From contig CALFDU010000013.1 in assembly GCA_937950315.1 (NCBI GenBank), positions 29,728-93,727 of the forward strand: a stretch of 64,000 nucleotides of DNA, given 5' to 3'. The stretch comes from an uncultured Saprospiraceae bacterium. Lineage in GTDB: Bacteria > Bacteroidota > Bacteroidia > Chitinophagales > Saprospiraceae. The first letter of the stretch is position 1. Each line of letters begins with the position of its first letter. A program made the position numbers and the translations under genes. The notes under the pieces are model-generated. The model did no database searches. It saw only the letters and a list, made by a program, of their open reading frames with translations, and was not told the origin of the DNA. This document shows, one piece after another, positions 1 to 7,989 of the stretch.

Positions 1-2
1 TA

Positions 3-218
3 CTGGTTGTCCTTGTTTTTTATGTTTACTTCAAAGGCACCAATCTACAGTTTTATGCCTCTGCTTTTAACGCAGATCAACTGAAATCAGTTTTAGAAAC
101 ATGGGGTCGATGGCATTGGGTAAGGATAATATTTGAAATACTATCATTGGTTTTTTTGATACTTGCATTTCATTTATTAGACAGTGAACATTCTGAAAAT
201 CACGCAGTTGGTACCTAA
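3..218 (+). CDS. C-terminal end of a small integral membrane protein (DUF1772-like), partial
   Basis: An open frame enters from the left edge and stops at the TAA at 216-218, leaving 71 codons. The visible part has a hydrophobic stretch at the very start, a soluble loop with Trp-rich spacing (W-G-R-W-H-W-V-R), then a strongly hydrophobic helix and a short polar tail. The loop followed by a last TM helix resembles the end of DUF1772-type (anthrone-oxygenase-like) four-helix membrane proteins. That family call rests only on the tail and is tentative. The start lies outside the window. No function can be assigned from this fragment. Confidence 0.55.
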   Translation: MVVLVFYVYFKGTNLQFYASAFNADQLKSVLETWGRWHWVRIIFEILSLVFLILAFHLLDSEHSENHAVGT

Positions 219-343
219 AAATATAATACCACTTTTCCAAATTCTATCTACCATACATTTCTTATATTCGTACCAACTTATTAGTATTCGGCTGTGTTCA
301 TACACTCCGAAAATACATTGGAAATTGAAAAACGAAACAAGAC

Positions 344-1108
344 ATGCATAACAAGCTTAGTAACAAAAATGTATTGATCACTGCAGGAGCTCAAGGAATT
401 GGGGAAGCGATTACGAAGCAATTTATAGATTCTGGAGCCAACGTAGGAATCCATTATTTCTCCAGTGCAGAAACAGCAGATAAATTGGTTGCTTATGCCA
501 CGGACAAAGGACTAAAAGCCAGTGCAGTTCGTGGTGACTTAACCATAGAAGAGGATGCCAATAAGGTGGTTCAGCAGACGGCCGATACATTGGGAGGAAT
601 AGATATTGTAATCAACAATGCAGGATCTCTTGTGGCTCGTAAACGCTTAGAAGAAATCGATCCGATGTTTTGGACCAAGGTGATGGATATCAACTTAACC
701 TCGATGATGTATGTATCCAAAGCAGCCATGCCATATCTTATAAAAAATGAAAACAGCAGCATGGTGAATTTGGCCTCATTGGCAGGACGTAAAGGAGGAC
801 ACGCTGGCTCGTTGGCTTACTCAACCAGCAAAGGAGCGATTTTGACATTTACCAGAGCACTTTCATCAGAGTTGGGTCCGCATGGTGTAAGAGTCAATGC
901 AGTTGCACCTGGCTTAATTCTAGGTACAGCCTTTCACAACACGCATACCACACCTGAATCTGCAGCAAAGACTGTAGAAGGTATTCCGATCAAACGTGCA
1001 GGCAACTCCGATGATGTAGCGAGAGCAGTATTGTATCTTGCCTCAGAGTATGATGGATTCATCACAGGGGCTACGCTTGATATCAACGGTGGGTCTTACA
1101 ATATGTAA
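344..1108 (+). CDS. SDR family NAD(P)-dependent oxidoreductase (FabG-like)
   Basis: This is a classical short-chain dehydrogenase/reductase of 254 residues, the normal length for the family. The Rossmann nucleotide loop is at residues 13-20 (T-A-G-A-Q-G-I-G, with Ala instead of Gly at the second position), the NNAG motif is at 91-94, and the catalytic Ser145, Tyr159 and Lys163 have the usual spacing. The C-terminal part (N-A-V-A-P-G, then D-I-N-G-G at the end) resembles FabG and sugar/alcohol dehydrogenases of the family. It should reduce a keto group or oxidise an alcohol with NAD(P)(H) in the cytoplasm; the substrate cannot be read. The gene stands alone between an unrelated membrane protein and a small membrane ORF. 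ATG start. Confidence 0.9.
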   Translation: MHNKLSNKNVLITAGAQGIGEAITKQFIDSGANVGIHYFSSAETADKLVAYATDKGLKASAVRGDLTIEEDANKVVQQTADTLGGIDIVINNAGSLVARKRLEEIDPMFWTKVMDINLTSMMYVSKAAMPYLIKNENSSMVNLASLAGRKGGHAGSLAYSTSKGAILTFTRALSSELGPHGVRVNAVAPGLILGTAFHNTHTTPESAAKTVEGIPIKRAGNSDDVARAVLYLASEYDGFITGATLDINGGSYNM

Positions 1109-1279
1109 TGGAGTTTGGGTACTTGTCTAAGTCCTAGATGCAGCATGCGGATCAATAGAAAATAATTGTGGTTAATGCTTGAATAGTTTTAGATTTTGTA
1201 TGCATCTTGCCATGAAGCTTATGTTAAGTTTATTACCAACAAGTTCAAAGAAAAATTCATCAAAGACTACTTTAAAAAT

Positions 1280-1471
1280 ATGAGCAAAACCAACTGGATC
1301 ATCTTCGCGGTGATGCTATTGTTTTCCATACTTTTTATTTTTAGAGAACGCATCTACAAGACCAAGATAGCCAAGGCCAAAATGGAAATATTCAATACAA
1401 TCATTGAGGATGAACCAGAAGAAGCCAAAGAAAACATCAAAGCGATACTTGATACGCTTATCAGCCAATAA
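1280..1471 (+). CDS. Small single-pass membrane protein, 63 aa, function unknown
   Basis: The open frame extends upstream to a TTG at 1196. The ATG at 1280 is the better start because the sequence from there reads as a short polar N-terminus, one TM helix (about residues 4-20), a basic patch (R-E-R-I-Y-K-T-K) and a charged, probably helical tail. This is the pattern of a small inner-membrane protein with a cytoplasmic C-terminus. It lies 70 bases upstream of recQ on the same strand and could be co-transcribed with it. I do not recognise the family. Possible alternatives are a regulatory small protein or a spurious ORF; the hydrophobic-then-charged layout argues for a real one. Confidence 0.5.
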   Translation: MSKTNWIIFAVMLLFSILFIFRERIYKTKIAKAKMEIFNTIIEDEPEEAKENIKAILDTLISQ

Positions 1472-1541
1472 ATAAATCCAATTGAGGTGTTTACCTCCCA
1501 TTGAAATTGCTCATTTAATTTAAAGCAATATATTTGTCCTA

Positions 1542-3332
1542 ATGAAGAAAGACATCCATGCTGCCCTAGAATCTGTATTTGGTTATAAGTCATTTAGGCT
1601 TGATCAAGAGCAGATCATAAACAGGGTACTAGACCAGCAGGATTGTCTTGCCATCATGCCTACAGGTGGAGGTAAATCCCTTTGCTACCAGATCCCAGCC
1701 ATCGTTTCTGATGGATTGACCATTGTTGTGTCCCCTTTGATTGCTTTGATGAACGATCAGGTTGCTGCATTGCATCAAGTAGGAGTGAAAGCGGCTACCA
1801 TTCATAGTGGTATCGGTCAAGCCGAATCTTCATCCATCTTCTCCGATATGAAGAATGGTAAATTGAAATTGCTGTATGTATCACCAGAGCGATTGATGTC
1901 GGGTGACTTTCTTAATTTCCTCGGAAATTACAACATCAATCTTTTTGCTATTGATGAAGCACATTGTGTATCAGTGTGGGGAAATGACTTTAGGCCAGAA
2001 TACATCAAGTTGAAAGCGCTCAAGCAAAGCTTTCCGCGCGTTCCAGTCATTGCATTGACAGCTACCGCCGATAGTACCACCCAGAAAGATATCCTGAAAC
2101 AGTTAGGACTCGACGATGCAAAGATGTTCTTAAGTAGTTTTGAGAGGAAAAACATCTCAGTAGAATCCAGATCAGGTCTAAAACGAATCGATCAGATCAT
2201 TCAATATGTAAAACAGGAAAGAGGGAATGCTGGCATCGTATATTGCCTAAGTCGAAAGTCAACCGAGTCCGTCGCAACCAAATTACAGGCCAAAGGAGTC
2301 AAAGCTTCCTACTATCATGCAGGCATGAACTCCGAAGATCGGAATCTCATTCAACGGAATTTTCAAAATGATGACCTGCAAGTGGTATGTGCCACGATTG
2401 CATTCGGAATGGGAATCGATAAACCCAATATCCGCTGGGTCATCCATTACAATATGCCTAAAAACATCGAAGGCTATTACCAAGAAATTGGTCGGGCAGG
2501 CAGAGATGGTGATCCTGCCAAAGCATTGCTCTTTTATAGTTGGGGTGATTATCTCAACCTAAAGAAATTCATCGACGAAGGTGAAGCCGACCGCCATTTC
2601 AAAAAAGTACAGACTGCCAAGCTCGAACGCATGTGGGAATACGCCAATGCCGTCAATTGCCGCACCAATTTTGTCTTAAACTATTTTGGGGAATATCGGG
2701 CTGAAGGATGTGGTCATTGTGACAACTGTCTCAATCCACCCAAGATCTTTGACGGGCGCACCTACGCCAAGATGGCATTGTCAGGTGTACTTCGTTCAGG
2801 AGAAAATATAAGTTCGAGTTTGCTCATCGATGTACTGAGGGGTTCTTTTAAATCCGAAATCACCAATCGTGGTCTCGACAAACTAAAGACCTTCGGGGTA
2901 GGGAGAGATATACCTCAGGCGCATTGGTCCCACTATATTACCCAGATGGTCAACCAAGGAATCATTCGCATTGATTTTGCGGATTATTCAAAAGTGAAAT
3001 CCACCCCTTTGACCAAAAAAGTTTTGTTCGAAGATCTAGAAGTTCCTTTGGCAGAATTTGCGGGATACAAGAAAGCCAAAGAGAAAAAAGTAGTCAAGTC
3101 CACCATCAATTTGGCAGATGTCGATAAGGATCTGTTGTCAAGATTGAAATCGTGGAGAAATGCCCTTGCAAAATCTAAAAATGTACCTGCATACGTGATA
3201 CTTCCCAACAAAGCCCTCGAGCAAATAGCCGCCGAGATGCCTACCAACGATTCCCAATTGCTTGAAATAAGTGGGATTGGTCAGAAGAAGTTGGAAAACT
3301 ATGGGGACGAGATATTGGCGCTTATTGGCTAG
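1542..3332 (+). CDS. recQ: ATP-dependent DNA helicase RecQ
   Basis: A 3'-5' superfamily 2 DNA helicase acting in recombination and replication-fork repair. Visible motifs are Walker A TGGGKS at residues 41-46, the DEAH box at 138-141, motif III region A-L-T-A-T-A near 171-176, and motif VI Q-E-I-G-R-A-G-R-D-G at 314-323. The RecQ-type zinc site has Cys373, Cys390, Cys393 and Cys396. A winged-helix RQC region follows, and the last ~75 residues look like an HRDC domain with the helix-hairpin segment ending in I-S-G-I-G-Q-K-K. The length of 596 residues is close to E. coli RecQ (about 609). The ATG at 1542 gives the expected N-terminus just before motif 0. The gene is convergent with the Smr-domain gene, with a 61-base gap. 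Confidence 0.97.
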   Translation: MKKDIHAALESVFGYKSFRLDQEQIINRVLDQQDCLAIMPTGGGKSLCYQIPAIVSDGLTIVVSPLIALMNDQVAALHQVGVKAATIHSGIGQAESSSIFSDMKNGKLKLLYVSPERLMSGDFLNFLGNYNINLFAIDEAHCVSVWGNDFRPEYIKLKALKQSFPRVPVIALTATADSTTQKDILKQLGLDDAKMFLSSFERKNISVESRSGLKRIDQIIQYVKQERGNAGIVYCLSRKSTESVATKLQAKGVKASYYHAGMNSEDRNLIQRNFQNDDLQVVCATIAFGMGIDKPNIRWVIHYNMPKNIEGYYQEIGRAGRDGDPAKALLFYSWGDYLNLKKFIDEGEADRHFKKVQTAKLERMWEYANAVNCRTNFVLNYFGEYRAEGCGHCDNCLNPPKIFDGRTYAKMALSGVLRSGENISSSLLIDVLRGSFKSEITNRGLDKLKTFGVGRDIPQAHWSHYITQMVNQGIIRIDFADYSKVKSTPLTKKVLFEDLEVPLAEFAGYKKAKEKKVVKSTINLADVDKDLLSRLKSWRNALAKSKNVPAYVILPNKALEQIAAEMPTNDSQLLEISGIGQKKLENYGDEILALIG

Positions 3333-3393
3333 ACCAATAAGACGAGCTTAGTCTCAAGAATCAATTTGTAGTCCTAGTGTTTTGCCTCACTTT

Positions 3394-3918
3394 TTACACA
3401 GTGGTAAAAATGATTTCTATCGCTCCTCCATCATTGGTTTCAAACGACTGCAATACATTCGGATGATATTTTAGGATACTCATGATCTCTGCTTTAAGTA
3501 CTCCAGTTCCTTTTCCATGGATCACTTTGATGCTGGTCTTCTTCTCCTTAATAGATCTTCTCAAGTAGGAATCGAATGCTTTCATCTGAAAGTCGAAAAT
3601 CCGTTCTGGTCTATTGGATTCTAGGGAAGGGTTGAGCTTCTCGATATGTAGATCGATGCTGTATTGCTCTGAGTTATAACTAATCCCGAAATTGAGTTTG
3701 TCCATTCGCGTACGCTCTTTGAACGCCTCTTGATGGGCATTGAGGGTCGCAGCAAGCTTGGCTTCGTCTACTGCCTTCAGGTCGTTGTGATCGACCAAAA
3801 TGATCTCTTCGTTGATTTTTATGCGAACTTGGCCATTTTCTGTACCATCAAATTTTCCAATCTTACCAGTTGACTTTACTCTTAAAAGATCGCCAATCCA
3901 TAAATCACTTACATCCAC
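3394..3918 (-). CDS. Smr/MutS2 C-terminal domain protein
   Basis: A 174-residue protein with an N-terminal beta-rich, KOW/SH3-like segment (about 1-50) and a C-terminal Smr domain (about 85-174). The two Smr hallmarks are present: I-D-L-H at 88-91 and H-G-K-G-T-G-V-L-K at 134-142, matching the HGxG(T)GxL motif. Smr domains bind or nick branched nucleic acids, and some act on RNA in ribosome rescue. There are no MutS ATPase domains, so this is a stand-alone Smr protein of the kind common in Bacteroidota. The start appears to be GTG at 3918, only three bases after the stop of the glycosyltransferase gene, so the two are probably translationally coupled. The exact substrate is unknown. Confidence 0.85.
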   Translation of the reverse strand: MDVSDLWIGDLLRVKSTGKIGKFDGTENGQVRIKINEEIILVDHNDLKAVDEAKLAATLNAHQEAFKERTRMDKLNFGISYNSEQYSIDLHIEKLNPSLESNRPERIFDFQMKAFDSYLRRSIKEKKTSIKVIHGKGTGVLKAEIMSILKYHPNVLQSFETNDGGAIEIIFTTV

Positions 3919-3921
3919 TTT

Positions 3922-5346
3922 TTATTCTTTAATGATTAAACGATAACCTTGTGCTTTTAGTTCTTCAATTTGCTGCAGATTTGGGGCATATGGGTAGGCT
4001 GCAGCGCAATCAGAATAAAACATAGCTTGAATATAGTGCTCTTCTTTGAAGATGACGGTTTTGTTGTCATAATTAGCACATTCTTTTTTGAATTCGATCA
4101 TTTCTTGAGAGCGGTTCTTGATGGGTTTTAGTCTTTCTATGGAGTATCGGATAGGGAGCAAAAGCAATGCTGCAGTAAGTATTGTTATAAGTTTTGGGTA
4201 CCTGAACTGAGATTTGTTTCTTTTTAAGTATTGGATAAACAGTGCTATCAATATGAATAGAGCAGGTGCTATGAAAAGTAGATAACCTTGCATCTTGGTT
4301 TTTACCAGGGTGAAGAATAACAATGGTACAGCAATCCAGATAGTCAGTATCCATAATTTGGGGTTGGTCCTTTTTTTGGTAGTTTTCCAGACCAACCAGA
4401 TGATGGCCAAGAATATCAATTCGCCAAAAATAATCGTGAGTCTATTGAAGTGGTAAAATATTCCGCCTCTTTCAGATCCGAGTGCTTCAAAAATATGCAT
4501 TCGGTTGTATTGGGATTCCCAAGCAGCTTCCAATGGCCACTTACCATGAATATAGATTTGCCAGGGTAAGACCAAGGCCGCAGTTATAGCAATCAAAACC
4601 AACATTGGAATGATTTGTTTTTTGAAAGGCACCTTATAAATATTTGCCGAAAGGCTCCAAATAGGAAGGACGATTAAGGCAGGAAGCCACTTGGATAAAA
4701 TGGCAGCTGCCAGGCATAATGCCGTGCTAAAGATGAAAAATGGTCGTTGCGATTCTTGAAAACGAAGACCAAAATACACAGCAAATCCAATGAAGCATAA
4801 GAAGTACAAATCAATGTGATCTGTTGCTACTCGGCCACCGGTCTGTTCAATTGTCAAGCCGTGGATGGCACAAAGAAATGCAGCGATGAAGGCAACTCGA
4901 TGATTGAAAAGTATCTTCCCGATGCCATATACAGCCGGGATTAAGAGTGTACTAAATATGATCGATGGTATTCTGATTGCCATGGCTGATGCACCAAAAA
5001 GTTTTATGCTGATGGCCATGCACCATAGCGGAAAGGGTTGCTTGTGTAACCAGATATGATTGCTTGACCATTCCTTGTAGTCGAAGGGTAGAAGTGGATT
5101 GTTGTACAAGCTTGGGGTCAATAAGTCGGTCGACATGTTCTTGGCAACCAAGGCATGAAAGCGTTCATCCCAAACGTGTAAGAAGCCATCTTTTGATACA
5201 AATATTCGAAAGAGTAGACCACCAATGGTGAATAAGAGCAAGGCCAGATTTTGTTTGCCTTTTTTATTCATGAAATACGCAGCGACGATGCTCGCTAAAG
5301 CAAAAATGAATAAGGTCCAATGTATGATTAAGTCAGGCGACATCAT
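3922..5346 (-). CDS. GT39/GT83-type (PMT/ArnT-like) membrane glycosyltransferase
   Basis: A polytopic protein of 474 residues with about ten or eleven hydrophobic helices. It has the first-loop acidic pair D60-E61 (W-D-E-R-F-H-A), which is the signature position of ArnT/PMT-like transferases using lipid-phosphate sugars. The following loop contains Trp/His/Lys residues (W-L-H-K-Q-P-F-P) typical of the same family. The C-terminal ~80 residues are soluble and probably periplasmic. It should transfer a sugar from a polyprenyl-phosphate donor to a protein or lipid acceptor at the periplasmic face of the inner membrane; donor and acceptor are unknown. The N-terminus offers two adjacent ATG codons. 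It is the upstream partner of the Smr gene. Confidence 0.88.
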   Translation of the reverse strand: MMSPDLIIHWTLFIFALASIVAAYFMNKKGKQNLALLLFTIGGLLFRIFVSKDGFLHVWDERFHALVAKNMSTDLLTPSLYNNPLLPFDYKEWSSNHIWLHKQPFPLWCMAISIKLFGASAMAIRIPSIIFSTLLIPAVYGIGKILFNHRVAFIAAFLCAIHGLTIEQTGGRVATDHIDLYFLCFIGFAVYFGLRFQESQRPFFIFSTALCLAAAILSKWLPALIVLPIWSLSANIYKVPFKKQIIPMLVLIAITAALVLPWQIYIHGKWPLEAAWESQYNRMHIFEALGSERGGIFYHFNRLTIIFGELIFLAIIWLVWKTTKKRTNPKLWILTIWIAVPLLFFTLVKTKMQGYLLFIAPALFILIALFIQYLKRNKSQFRYPKLITILTAALLLLPIRYSIERLKPIKNRSQEMIEFKKECANYDNKTVIFKEEHYIQAMFYSDCAAAYPYAPNLQQIEELKAQGYRLIIKE

Positions 5347-5418
5347 GAAGATTTCGCTTTAAAGGTGCAAGTTTTTTTGGAGATACAAAGGTAATTTGAA
5401 CTAATTCTTGTGAATAAA

Positions 5419-5450
5419 AAAGCCCATTCAACTGTTGTCGAATGGGCTTT
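5419..5450 (-). terminator. Rho-independent terminator after the first choice-of-anchor B gene
   Basis: An 11-bp perfect stem (5419-5429 with 5440-5450) encloses a 10-base loop. On the minus strand it is followed by a T-rich run. It sits 20 bases past the stop codon of the gene ending at 5470. Confidence 0.85.
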
Positions 5451-5469
5451 GGTTTATCGTATTAGCGAT

Positions 5470-7830
5470 TTATTGCTTAATAATTCTGTATGCTCTGCTT
5501 ATTGATTCATCGCTGCTCAATTGCAGGAAGTATACACCTGGAAGTAATGCTGATCCGTCAATTGTAAAGTTTAGATCCAGGATGTTATCCGATTGAATTA
5601 CTTGACCATTTACGGTTGTCAATTGATATTCGTCAAAGTCTAATGACTCAAGACTAATCTGGAATACATCCTGTGATGGGTTGGGGTAGATCAATAATTC
5701 TGTTTCTGTAAATTCTTGAATAGAACTCGGTGATCCTTCCACTACTTCAAATACATCAATCGCTACTTCCGTAAAAATACCATCCATATCATTGAAAACA
5801 GTGTAGGATACGCTTACATCTGTAAGGTCCCAAAAAGCCTCCTTTGGATGCAGTTCTATACTGGTCCATGTCGTATCAGTCATATCAAATTGTCTCAATA
5901 TTCTTTGTTCGTTCCCTCTGTTTAATATGATGTCCAAAGAATATGTTCCCGGTCCGATGATTCCATCATGTAAAAAGAATAAATCAAATTTGATAACAGG
6001 AAAATCGAAGTCATTCAAATTCATAGGTGGGGTAGTCGCAGTTGCTCTACCATTTTTTACATAGTCCAAATGTATTGGGTGATTGATGCCTGCTCCTGTT
6101 AATAGTGCTTCTGTTCCCAAGTCTTCTTGATTGTCAAAATCAATATTTACAAGGAAATCTCCGACAACAACTTCTTCAGGAACACCGATTTCAAAAGATC
6201 CTTCATCTGCATCACCATCGAAAGCCCAGCCGTGATCAAAAAAGAATTCATCACGGTATCCTTGTTCTAGTCTGACTTCCAAGATTGGGTCAGTCTCAGT
6301 ATCAAATTCAAATTCACCTATTTTGAAACCCCATTGAGAAGCATAAATGGTGTAAACACCGTCAGTCAATTCCAATAGGGAATTTCCATTTTCGTCAGCA
6401 ACAATATCATCAATATCTCCGTTTGGGTGAACCAATTTCATCAATGCATTGGGCACTGGCTGGTCGTCTGCATCTCTGACTACAGATGAGGTGAAAACAG
6501 AAGAATTTGGTTTGATCATTTCCACGTTAAGAATGGTAACTTCACCATTGATTAATTCTACTGTTGCTATTAAATCTTCAAATTCTGGATGCGTAACCAA
6601 TACTTCGTAAGTTCCTGCATTGGCAATTCCTGTTTTGTAATCACCCGATGCATCTGAGTTGGTTTCTGCAAGTTGCTCTTGACTTACTATGGTCAATGTG
6701 GCTCCTGAGATGGCCAAGCCGGTCCCAGCACTCACAACATTTCCTTCTAAGTAACAAGCTCTTTCGTATGAAGGATTTAATACATGTAGTCCACTTGTTC
6801 TATCTGAAGCTAGTATTAGTCCTGATGGTAAATATGGGAATGCTCCCCAGCATCCGTTGGAACCTCCATCAGCACCCAACCAAGTATCGTATCCAGCTAC
6901 TTTGATCAAGTTGTCCGGTTTGTTGGCGTCAATTACAACAACACCATCGGAGTACCACGAAGTGATAAGAAAACCATCAAGGTAGTGCGTGTTGTGAGGA
7001 ATAACTCCATTTCCTTCGGTAACGGCTGGTCTGTATCTGTCTAGCATTTTGATGTCCTGTGGATCCGAAATATCGTAAGCTTCAACATATGCGTTGGGAC
7101 GTTCATCCGTAGTGAATATGAAATTTTCATCGGGGGAAGTCCATGCATTGTGCGTAAATTCTGTTCCTGTAGTTTGGGTAGCAATTCTTGTAGGATTTGA
7201 TTTATCAGATATGTCATAAATGGCAAACCATCCTTCAAAAATTTCAGATGTATACATTCTATCTCCTTTGGTAAAGACATCATGACTATAGCTTTGGTCT
7301 GCATATCCTACCATGGTAGGGTTAAGCGGATCAGTGAACAAGTCAAGAATGATGATGCCACCGACGGAAATATTACATCCTGCCAGGTATCCGAAACCAT
7401 CATCGTCAATATAAAGATTGTGACATTCCTTTAAAGAATCCACTGAGTTACCAATCCATAGCGGTGGATCCCAGATGTGTGATTCTATGTTGTCGGGATC
7501 TGTAATATCTAAAATAGTAAGACCTGGACTTGTTCCATCTGTGGTCACATATGCGTAATCATTAAAAGTTTTGATATCTCTCCAAGTTGTCGTTGGTCCT
7601 GGAATGACAGCTCTAAGTGCTGGAGTCACAGGGTTGTCTAGAGAATAAACCTTGGTACTAGATCTGGTTCCTAAGATGGCAAACTCAGTTCCATTGCTGT
7701 GCTGAAAACCCCACACATCATTGGATCCTTCAAAAGCATCAACTCTGGAAACAAGTTCCATATTCAAGTCCACTTGGCCATATAGACCAACGGACAAGAA
7801 GAGCAATATTAAAAATGTAAATAGTCTCAT
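5470..7830 (-). CDS. Choice-of-anchor B family secreted protein with T9SS type A tail
   Basis: A 786-residue exported protein. Residues 1-18 form a signal peptide ending near G-L-Y-G-Q. Residues ~20-360 are beta-propeller-like LVIVD repeats, visible as recurring V-Y-S-L-D-N-P, I-L-D-I-T-D-P and Y-D-I-S-D-P patterns, characteristic of the choice-of-anchor B family. Two carboxypeptidase-regulatory-like Ig folds follow (about 365-450 and 450-525), then a jelly-roll-like stretch (about 530-690). The tail from about 710 (Y-P-N-P-S ... G-V-Y-F-L-Q-L ... I-I-K-Q) is a T9SS type A sorting domain, so the protein is expected at the cell surface or outside. It is a tandem paralog of the next gene upstream, with the same domain order. 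Function unknown; adhesion or matrix roles are only inference. Confidence 0.92.
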   Translation of the reverse strand: MRLFTFLILLFLSVGLYGQVDLNMELVSRVDAFEGSNDVWGFQHSNGTEFAILGTRSSTKVYSLDNPVTPALRAVIPGPTTTWRDIKTFNDYAYVTTDGTSPGLTILDITDPDNIESHIWDPPLWIGNSVDSLKECHNLYIDDDGFGYLAGCNISVGGIIILDLFTDPLNPTMVGYADQSYSHDVFTKGDRMYTSEIFEGWFAIYDISDKSNPTRIATQTTGTEFTHNAWTSPDENFIFTTDERPNAYVEAYDISDPQDIKMLDRYRPAVTEGNGVIPHNTHYLDGFLITSWYSDGVVVIDANKPDNLIKVAGYDTWLGADGGSNGCWGAFPYLPSGLILASDRTSGLHVLNPSYERACYLEGNVVSAGTGLAISGATLTIVSQEQLAETNSDASGDYKTGIANAGTYEVLVTHPEFEDLIATVELINGEVTILNVEMIKPNSSVFTSSVVRDADDQPVPNALMKLVHPNGDIDDIVADENGNSLLELTDGVYTIYASQWGFKIGEFEFDTETDPILEVRLEQGYRDEFFFDHGWAFDGDADEGSFEIGVPEEVVVGDFLVNIDFDNQEDLGTEALLTGAGINHPIHLDYVKNGRATATTPPMNLNDFDFPVIKFDLFFLHDGIIGPGTYSLDIILNRGNEQRILRQFDMTDTTWTSIELHPKEAFWDLTDVSVSYTVFNDMDGIFTEVAIDVFEVVEGSPSSIQEFTETELLIYPNPSQDVFQISLESLDFDEYQLTTVNGQVIQSDNILDLNFTIDGSALLPGVYFLQLSSDESISRAYRIIKQ

Positions 7831-7937
7831 GTCTTAATTTTGTAATTTCTGTTATGGGTAAAGATAGGCCTAGAATAGGGTATATACAAAGAATCTTAAT
7901 GTGTAAAATCGGCAATGTATGGTTAAATACAAACGAA

Positions 7938-7969
7938 AAAAGGGGATTACGATTAAGTAATCCCCTTTT
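7938..7969 (-). terminator. Rho-independent terminator after the second choice-of-anchor B gene
   Basis: A 13-bp stem (7938-7950 with 7957-7969) has a 6-base loop and a T-rich run on the minus strand. It lies 20 bases past the stop of the 7990-10353 gene and separates the two paralogs, so each is probably transcribed on its own. Confidence 0.88.
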
Positions 7970-7989
7970 AAATTGACTTTAAAGCCTAT

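Noticed and set aside
4073..4354. A 93-codon minus-strand ORF
   Set aside because: It lies in another frame inside the glycosyltransferase gene, with no features of its own.
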